This document shows positions 1-5,983 of a DNA stretch of 5,983 nucleotides, in pieces. Below the pieces are notes generated by a model. The model saw only the letters and a program-made list of their open reading frames with translations. It was not told where the DNA came from and did not search any database. Source of the stretch: DASYRM01 sp036004405 (GTDB lineage: Bacteria > Acidobacteriota > Vicinamibacteria > Vicinamibacterales > UBA2999); assembly GCA_036004405.1 (NCBI GenBank), contig DASYRM010000188.1, forward strand, positions 1-5,983. The letters are read 5' to 3'. Both the position numbers and the translations under genes were made by a program. How positions within the stretch are numbered: position 1 is the stretch's first letter; every line of letters starts with the position of its first letter.

Positions 1-1
1 C

Positions 2-703
2 GGCCTGCAGGTACCGTATCTGCTCGAAAAGCGCGACGAGCCGCTCACGCTCGACGTGCGGCTGGAGCGCCGCGACCCCTCGGCCGCCGCACGAGCCGCC
101 GCAGGGAGCTCCGAGTACGTGGTCACCCTGCCCTATCGTGAGCTTCGCGGTACGAGCCTCGTGCTTACGACCCGGGCGCGCGTCTTTCGGCGCACGGTCC
201 GGATCGGGCTCCTGCCCCCGCCGGACCGTCAGGGCCGTGCGAGGGGCCTGCGGGCGGTCGAGACCCGCGTCTGGGAGCAGTCGGATGAAGCCATGGCCGC
301 GGCACCCCTGAGCCTCCCGGTGCCGTACGCCATGGATGGAGATGTCGTGCTGGAGATCGACGAGGGCGACAATCAGCCACTGCCGCTCGAGCGAGCCACC
401 TTGCTCCTGCCCTCGTACGCCGTGCGTTTCTTCCGCAGCGACGCGGCGCCGCTGCTGCTGGCCTACGGCCGGCGAGACCTGACGCCGCCGCGCTACGACC
501 TCGCGCTGCTGTCGCCGTTCGTGCTCGGCCAGCGCGCGCGAACGATCAACGCGGGCGCCGAAAACAGTCCGAACGGCAGCCCTGCCACCGGCAATGGCGC
601 GGGCCAGACGCTGGTGTCGCCCGTCGTCTTCTGGGGCGCCCTCGGCGTCTCGGTCATCGTGCTGCTGGGCATCGTGGTGAGGCTGGTGCGCCGGGAGACG
701 TGA
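2..703 (+). CDS. DUF3999-like membrane-anchored protein, C-terminal part (5' end outside window)
   Basis: The reading frame is open from base 2 to a TGA at 701-703, giving 233 residues of a longer protein. The GTG at base 56 is an internal codon candidate, not a convincing start, because the same frame reads sensibly upstream of it. Most of the fragment is a beta-rich, extracytoplasmic-looking region. A linker rich in Gly, Asn, Ser and Pro follows, then one hydrophobic helix at about residues 206-228 (bases 617-685) and a short basic tail ending RLVRRET. By the positive-inside rule the bulk faces the periplasm. The pattern near the end, with phenylalanines, then LLAYG, then PRYDLALL, followed by a terminal membrane helix, resembles the C-terminus of DUF3999 proteins. 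That match is from memory and moderate. No enzymatic motif is visible and the molecular function is unknown. It converges on the minus-strand operon. Confidence 0.6.
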   Translation, partial: GLQVPYLLEKRDEPLTLDVRLERRDPSAAARAAAGSSEYVVTLPYRELRGTSLVLTTRARVFRRTVRIGLLPPPDRQGRARGLRAVETRVWEQSDEAMAAAPLSLPVPYAMDGDVVLEIDEGDNQPLPLERATLLLPSYAVRFFRSDAAPLLLAYGRRDLTPPRYDLALLSPFVLGQRARTINAGAENSPNGSPATGNGAGQTLVSPVVFWGALGVSVIVLLGIVVRLVRRET

Positions 704-720
704 GGCGCAGGCGTCGCCTC
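702..720. terminator. Possible bidirectional hairpin between convergent genes
   Basis: GAGGCG at 702-707 and CGCCTC at 715-720 form a perfect 6-bp inverted repeat with a 7-base loop. It begins within the stop codon of the plus-strand gene and lies 39 bp past the carboxylase stop on the other strand. Its place between convergent genes suits a shared terminator. There is no T-run on either side, so it does not meet the usual intrinsic-terminator pattern. GC-rich DNA makes such repeats by chance fairly often. Confidence 0.25.
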
Positions 721-729
721 TCCGTACCT

Positions 730-757
730 GAAGCCCGAAGCCCGAAGCCCGAAGCCT
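730..757. repeat. Heptamer tandem repeat, four copies of GAAGCCC
   Basis: Four head-to-tail 7-bp units lie at 730-736, 737-743, 744-750 and 751-757. The first three are identical and the last ends in T instead of C. The array fills half of the spacer between the two convergent genes, and only one base separates it from the carboxylase stop codon. The unit length is not a multiple of three and the array lies outside both genes, so it is non-coding. It could be a replication-slippage product or a dispersed intergenic element of this genome. Confidence 0.85.
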
Positions 758-758
758 C

Positions 759-2297
<1,539 letters not shown>

Positions 2298-2300
<3 letters not shown>

Positions 2301-2309
2301 TACGCCTTC
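2298..2309 (-). promoter_or_regulatory. Stop/start overlap and weak ribosome site coupling transaldolase to carboxylase
   Basis: On the minus strand the transaldolase stop TAG (2302-2300) shares its G with the carboxylase start GTG (2300-2298). A weak Shine-Dalgarno-like GAAGG lies at 2309-2305, four bases before the GTG. This arrangement fits translational coupling by terminating ribosomes and supports the choice of start. Confidence 0.6.
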
Positions 2310-2959
2310 GCCGATGCTGCTTGTGCCTTCTCCCAGTCGGCGAGGAACTTCGCCAGGCCGATGTCGGTGAGCGGATGCTTGAACGACTGCTCGATGACCG
2401 CGGGCGGACAGGTCACGACGTCGGCGCCCATGCGCGCGGACTCGACGATGTGGATCGGATGGCGCACGCTGGCCACGAGCACCTCGGTGGAGAACTCGTA
2501 ATTGTCGAAGATGTCCACGATCTCGCGAATGAGGTTCATGCCGGTCGTGCCCACGTCGTCGAGCCGGCCGACGAACGGGCTCACGTAGGCGGCGCCGACC
2601 TTGGCGGCCAGCCACGCCTGCGTCGCCGAGAAGATCAACGTGACGTTGACGCGCGTGCCTTCGGACGCCAGCGTCTTGCACGCCTTCACGCCCTCCTTCG
2701 TGAACGGCACCTTCACCACGATGTGCTCGTCGATGGCGGCCAGCTCGCGCCCCTCGCGAATCATCCCGGCCGCCTCGGTGGCCACGACTTCGGCGCTCAC
2801 CGGTCCCTGCACCAGCCGGCAGATCTGCTTGAGGATCTGCCGCGGGTCGCCGCCCTCTTTGGCCATGAGCGACGGGTTGGTGGTGACGCCGTCGAGAATC
2901 CCGAGGCTGGCGAGCGCCTCGAGCTCCTTGAGATTGCCGGTGTCCGCAAACAGTTTCAT
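2300..2959 (-). CDS. tal: Transaldolase, short TalC/FSA-type
   Basis: This 219-residue protein is the length of the short transaldolase/fructose-6-phosphate aldolase subfamily. It should transfer a dihydroxyacetone unit between sugar phosphates in the non-oxidative pentose phosphate pathway. Family motifs are clear: FADTGN at 4-9, GVTTNPSL at 24-31, the Schiff-base lysine K83 in VVKVPFT (81-87), and SPFVGRLDD at 127-135. In a hand alignment to E. coli FsaA, the residues matching Gln59 and Tyr131 are Glu57 and Phe129. Those are the residues found in true transaldolases such as TalB (Glu96, Phe178), so transaldolase is preferred over fructose-6-phosphate aldolase. The ATG start has an AGGGAG ribosome site at 2967-2972. 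The gene follows the lipoprotein by 18 bp and overlaps the carboxylase start by one base. Confidence 0.95.
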
Positions 2960-2966
2960 CGTTCTA

Positions 2967-2972
2967 CTCCCT
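2967..2972 (-). promoter_or_regulatory. Shine-Dalgarno site of the transaldolase gene
   Basis: The minus strand reads AGGGAG here, seven bases before the ATG at 2959. It sits in the 18-bp gap after the lipoprotein stop and confirms the transaldolase start. No terminator or separate promoter fits in the gap. Confidence 0.8.
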
Positions 2973-2977
2973 GCGCC

Positions 2978-4294
2978 CTACCGGGCTGTCTCCTCAATAC
3001 GGACCGACTCGTCGCTGATGTTGGGCACCGGCAGCCGCGAATCGACGGCCAGCACCGCGTAGACATAGCGCCCGCCGGTCATCACCGTCGTGTCCGTGAA
3101 GTTCGTTTCGATCACGGGCGTGGCGTTGAGCGGTTGCAGTGTGGCATCGCCGGCAGCCCCACGCAAGATCACGTAGCCCGCGACGTCGACATCCGGACTC
3201 GGTTCCCACAACAGATCGATCGCGCCCTCGCGGACGTTGGTGGTCAGGTTCATCGGCGGCTCGGGGGCAAAGACGTCCACCAGCGTCACGCACCGGCGCT
3301 CCGACGGCGCGCTCTCGACCGCGCCAGGACCTACGCCGCGCACCGCCCGCACTTCGTAGCACCGATCTCGATCGAACTCGACCGAATCCATGAATGTCAA
3401 CTCGTCCACGGGCGCGGTCGTGATCGGCCGGGGCACGGCCACGGTGCCGGCCGGCGGCGCGGCGCTTGACGACGGCAGCGCGAGCGGATCAGGCGCCTGC
3501 GTCCGGTAGACGTGATAACGCGTGGGCCCCGGGGGGAGCGCCAGCGGATCGGCGCGGACCTCGGCGTTCTCGTCCTCGGGCAACGCCTCGATCGGCAGCG
3601 GATTGTCGAGGAGGAAGCCGAGGATGCCGCCGGGCGGCTGCCATGAAAGCACCGTCGCGTCGGCGGTGTACTCGACCTGCAGTCCGTACGGCGGCTCGGG
3701 CACCGCCGTGAGCGGGAGCTCGACCGGCGCGCTGGGCGGGCCGGGGCGGCCGCGGTCGCTGAACGCGATGGTGAGGTAAAAGCGGCGCAGGACGCCGGGC
3801 GGATCGGCGCGAACGGGGACGGGCGTTCGCGATGGCGGCGCCGGCGCGACCGGCAGAGCGCGGGGCACGAAGGCATCCGCACCCAGCGTGTCCTTCACCG
3901 TGACCGTCGCGCCGGGGCGCGCCGCATCCTTGGTCTCGGGGGTCTTCTGACGCTGGCCGAGCAGGGCGCCTTCCGGCAGGCCGGGGGCCACCGGCACCGT
4001 GGCCACGAGCGTCGCCAACTCGAGCGCGCGAGCACGCGAGGGCGGCGTGGTGGCCGTGAACCCGTAGACCTCCACCCGGCGCACGTCGGCCGGCTTGGAG
4101 TTGTCCACGTTCTGCGCGGGCAGGGTGAGCGTGACGTAGACGTCGTTGCCGGAGCGCACGGCGGCGACCCGAGCCGGCGCCGCCGGCAGCAGCACGTACG
4201 GGGCGAGCGGCGGCCCCTTCTTGCCGCACCCCACGCCGCCAAGGAGCGCGATCACGGCACCGCATGCCGCGGCCCAGCGCCGCGCGACCTTCAC
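2978..4294 (-). CDS. Lipoprotein with three Fn3-like units and an LptM-like N-terminus
   Basis: This is a 438-residue predicted lipoprotein with a basic start (MKVARRW), a hydrophobic stretch at about 8-21, and a lipobox GVGC giving lipid-modified Cys23. Gly at lipobox -3 is less usual than Leu. The mature end CGKKGPPLAP (23-32) resembles the conserved N-terminus of LptM/YifL, which binds the LPS translocon LptDE. Three fibronectin type III-like units follow, at about 37-197, 199-338 and 342-438; the last is the clearest (PEPPMNL, then IDLLWEPS, then GYVILRG). The first two carry long Pro-rich insertions. Cys312 and Cys335 could form a disulfide. It is probably an envelope protein involved in binding or assembly, but the ligand is unknown. 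The start is GTG at 4294, 9 bp after the regulator's stop, with no clear Shine-Dalgarno site, so translation may depend on coupling. Confidence 0.85.
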   Translation of the reverse strand: MKVARRWAAACGAVIALLGGVGCGKKGPPLAPYVLLPAAPARVAAVRSGNDVYVTLTLPAQNVDNSKPADVRRVEVYGFTATTPPSRARALELATLVATVPVAPGLPEGALLGQRQKTPETKDAARPGATVTVKDTLGADAFVPRALPVAPAPPSRTPVPVRADPPGVLRRFYLTIAFSDRGRPGPPSAPVELPLTAVPEPPYGLQVEYTADATVLSWQPPGGILGFLLDNPLPIEALPEDENAEVRADPLALPPGPTRYHVYRTQAPDPLALPSSSAAPPAGTVAVPRPITTAPVDELTFMDSVEFDRDRCYEVRAVRGVGPGAVESAPSERRCVTLVDVFAPEPPMNLTTNVREGAIDLLWEPSPDVDVAGYVILRGAAGDATLQPLNATPVIETNFTDTTVMTGGRYVYAVLAVDSRLPVPNISDESVRIEETAR

Positions 4295-4303
4295 GCCACG
4301 ATC

Positions 4304-5920
4304 TTACCGGACGTAATCGACCGCGGCGTCAGTTGACGCGTCGCTGGCCTGACGGCGCCCCACTTCCGACGACTTGAACCGGCGGACGTCGATGCCGTAG
4401 CCCTGCACCTTGTAGTTCAGGATGCGCTCGGTGGTGTCGAGCAACCGTGCGGCCTTGGCGCGGTTGCCGCGCGTGGTCTTGAGCGCGTCGAGGATGAGGT
4501 CGCGCTCGTAGGCGGCGACCGCATCCTTCAGCGACACGCGCGTAACGGTGCCGGACGAGTCGGCGGTCTGCAGCGAGGGTGGCAGGTGGTGGCCGTGAAT
4601 GACGGCGCCGTCGCACACCAGCACGGCGCGCTCGAGGGCGTTCTCGAGCTCGCGCACGTTGCCCGGCCAGTGGTAGGCGGTGAGCATGTCGATCGCGGGC
4701 GTCGAGATCCGCTTGATGACCTTGTTGTGCTCGCGCGAGAACTTGTCGAGGAAATGGTCGGCGAGCAGCAGCAGGTCGGCCTTCCGCTCGCGCAGCGGCG
4801 GCACGAAGATGGTGAACACGTTGAGGCGGTAGTAGAGGTCTTCGCGGAACGTGCCCTCCGCGATCGCCTTCTCCATGTCCTTGTTGGTGGCGGCAATCAG
4901 GCGGACGTTCACCTTGACGGTCTCGGTGCCGCCGACCCGCTCGAACTCGCGCTCCTGCAGTACGCGCAGCAGCTTCACCTGCGTGCCGAGGTTGACGTCG
5001 CCGATTTCGTCGAGGAAGAGCGTGCCGCCCTCGGCCATCTCGAAGCGGCCCTTCTTGCGCTGGGCGGCGCCGGTGAACGCGCCCTTCTCGTAGCCGAAGA
5101 GCTCGGATTCGATCAGCGTATCGGGGAGCGCCGCGCAGCTCACCTTGATGAACGGCTTCTTCGCCCGCAGCGAGTTGTAGTGGATGGCGTGCGCGATCAG
5201 CTCCTTGCCGGTGCCCGACTCACCGCGGATGAGCACGGTGGTGTTGGTCTGCGCCACCTGCGCCACCTGCTCGTACATCTGCCGGGTGGGGCCGCTGGTG
5301 CCGATGATGTTCGAGAAGTCGTAGCGCTCGCGCAGCTCCTGCCGCAAGTGCGTGTTCTCGTCGAGCAGCCGGCGGCGCTCCTCCTCGACCATCCGCTGCA
5401 CGTTGAGCGCCTGCGCGATCATCGAGCTGACGACGCCCAGGAACTTCACGCTGCTGTCGTAGTCCCGCTCCGGCTTGAAGCGCAGGTCCACGCCGAGCGC
5501 GCCCACGGGCTGGCGGTTGAGCACGATCGGCACGCAGATGAAGCTCAGCTCCTGCTTGAGGTGATCGGGACGGCGTGACGCGAGATTGAGGAACGCGGGC
5601 TCCTTGCTGACGCGCGGCACGACGATCGGCTTGCCGCTCTCGACCACCTTGCCGGTGATGCCCTCACCGAGCTTGATCTGCGTATTGCGCGCGCGATCCT
5701 CGAAGCCTTCCACCGCCTCGGCGTGGAGCTCGCCGTCGCGCAGCAGCGTGACCATGCCGCGGACCACGCTGTGGTGCCGGATGAGCGTGCCCAGCACCCG
5801 CTGCATCCCGGCCTTCAAATTCAGCGTGCCCGAGAGCGCCTGGCTGATTTCGAGCAGGGTGGACAGACGTCGAGCGCTCGAGGTGGTGGTGGACTCCGAG
5901 GCGGCCTTCGGGGCGGGCAT
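4304..5920 (-). CDS. NifA-like sigma-54-dependent transcriptional activator (GAF, AAA+, Fis-type HTH)
   Basis: This 538-residue cytoplasmic activator should hydrolyse ATP to open sigma-54 RNA polymerase promoters. A GAF sensor domain spans about 20-175 and a charged coiled coil about 176-200. The AAA+ domain (about 205-430) has Walker A GESGTGKE (233-240), the sigma-54-contacting loop GAFTGA (280-285), Walker B GTLFLDEIGD (299-308), arginine-finger region REDLYYRLN (359-367) and GNVRELEN (420-427). A Fis-type HTH lies at about 485-509, followed by a polar tail. The order and sequence resemble NifA, but no nitrogen-fixation gene is present and the GAF ligand is unknown. ATG at 5920 is chosen because GGAGG lies at 5931-5935; a TTG at 5965 in frame has no ribosome site. 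It is first in the minus-strand group. In the HTH turn, Asp495 replaces the usual Gly. Confidence 0.93.
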   Translation of the reverse strand: MPAPKAASESTTTSSARRLSTLLEISQALSGTLNLKAGMQRVLGTLIRHHSVVRGMVTLLRDGELHAEAVEGFEDRARNTQIKLGEGITGKVVESGKPIVVPRVSKEPAFLNLASRRPDHLKQELSFICVPIVLNRQPVGALGVDLRFKPERDYDSSVKFLGVVSSMIAQALNVQRMVEEERRRLLDENTHLRQELRERYDFSNIIGTSGPTRQMYEQVAQVAQTNTTVLIRGESGTGKELIAHAIHYNSLRAKKPFIKVSCAALPDTLIESELFGYEKGAFTGAAQRKKGRFEMAEGGTLFLDEIGDVNLGTQVKLLRVLQEREFERVGGTETVKVNVRLIAATNKDMEKAIAEGTFREDLYYRLNVFTIFVPPLRERKADLLLLADHFLDKFSREHNKVIKRISTPAIDMLTAYHWPGNVRELENALERAVLVCDGAVIHGHHLPPSLQTADSSGTVTRVSLKDAVAAYERDLILDALKTTRGNRAKAARLLDTTERILNYKVQGYGIDVRRFKSSEVGRRQASDASTDAAVDYVR

Positions 5921-5930
5921 AGACGTAGAA

Positions 5931-5935
5931 CCTCC
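5931..5935 (-). promoter_or_regulatory. Shine-Dalgarno site of the regulator gene
   Basis: The minus strand reads GGAGG here, ten bases before the ATG at 5920. The spacing is slightly long but acceptable. It decides the start in favour of 5920 over the in-frame TTG at 5965. Confidence 0.75.
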
Positions 5936-5966
5936 AGCTGAGCAGCGGCCGGCTCGAAGACACAAA

Positions 5967-5972
5967 ATTGTA
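5967..5972 (-). promoter_or_regulatory. Possible -10 element of the operon promoter
   Basis: The minus strand reads TACAAT, five of six matches to TATAAT, in an AT-richer patch about 47 bases before the regulator ATG. A -35 box would lie outside the window, so the promoter cannot be completed. No GG-N10-GC sigma-54 element is visible in the 63 bp of leader available. Confidence 0.35.
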
Positions 5973-5983
5973 GAACGAGCGAG

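Noticed and set aside
730..757. RNA hairpin formed by the heptamer repeat
   Set aside because: The unit is not self-complementary beyond two base pairs, so no stable stem is expected from the array alone.
2301..2681. N-terminal extension of the carboxylase frame by 127 codons
   Set aside because: The extension lies inside the transaldolase gene, is low-complexity Arg/His-rich, and has no family counterpart. The GTG at 2300 fits family length.
2321..3469. A 382-codon plus-strand frame opposite the transaldolase and lipoprotein
   Set aside because: It is a shadow of two recognisable minus-strand genes and has no plausible composition, domain or ribosome site.
4586..5578. A 330-codon plus-strand frame opposite the sigma-54 activator
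   Set aside because: It mirrors the AAA+ and GAF coding sequence and has no motif of its own.
5921..5965. Earlier TTG start for the activator at 5965
   Set aside because: No ribosome site precedes it, and a GGAGG at 5931-5935 serves the ATG at 5920.

Overview
The window is high-GC bacterial chromosome with little intergenic space. It holds four tightly packed minus-strand genes and the 3' end of one plus-strand gene. The lipoprotein signal and the LptM-like N-terminus of one product indicate a diderm bacterium. Together with the NifA-type regulator, the Fn3 lipoprotein and the DUF3999-like membrane protein, this suggests an Acidobacteriota-like or similar environmental lineage. That placement is inference; no rRNA or marker gene is present.

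Layout from left to right: (1) 2-703 plus, the C-terminal part of a membrane-anchored extracytoplasmic protein resembling DUF3999, cut by the window edge. (2) 704-758, a short convergent spacer with a small inverted repeat and four copies of a 7-bp tandem repeat. (3) 759-2300 minus, an acyl-CoA carboxylase carboxyltransferase (beta) subunit of the propionyl-CoA carboxylase type. (4) 2300-2959 minus, a short-form transaldolase. (5) 2978-4294 minus, a lipoprotein with three Fn3-like units. (6) 4304-5920 minus, a NifA-like sigma-54-dependent activator (GAF, AAA+, Fis-type HTH). (7) 5921-5983, the regulator's leader with a strong Shine-Dalgarno sequence and a possible -10 element.

Transcription of the minus-strand group runs regulator -> lipoprotein -> transaldolase -> carboxylase. 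The gaps are 9 bp, 18 bp and a 1-base stop/start overlap (TAGTG), so this is very probably one operon that ends at the convergent spacer. Carbon metabolism links the last two genes: sugar-phosphate interconversion, and CO2 fixation onto a short acyl-CoA. The lipoprotein is an envelope protein with no evident metabolic role. The carboxylase has no biotin carboxylase/biotin carrier (alpha) partner here, and the operon ends after it, so the partner must be encoded elsewhere.

I found no mobile element, CRISPR array, RNA gene or clearly new multi-gene system. The points most worth a second look are the Cys at the acyl-CoA specificity position of the carboxylase, the LptM-like N-terminus on a large Fn3 lipoprotein, a NifA-like regulator leading a non-nif operon, and the heptamer tandem repeat directly after the last stop codon.
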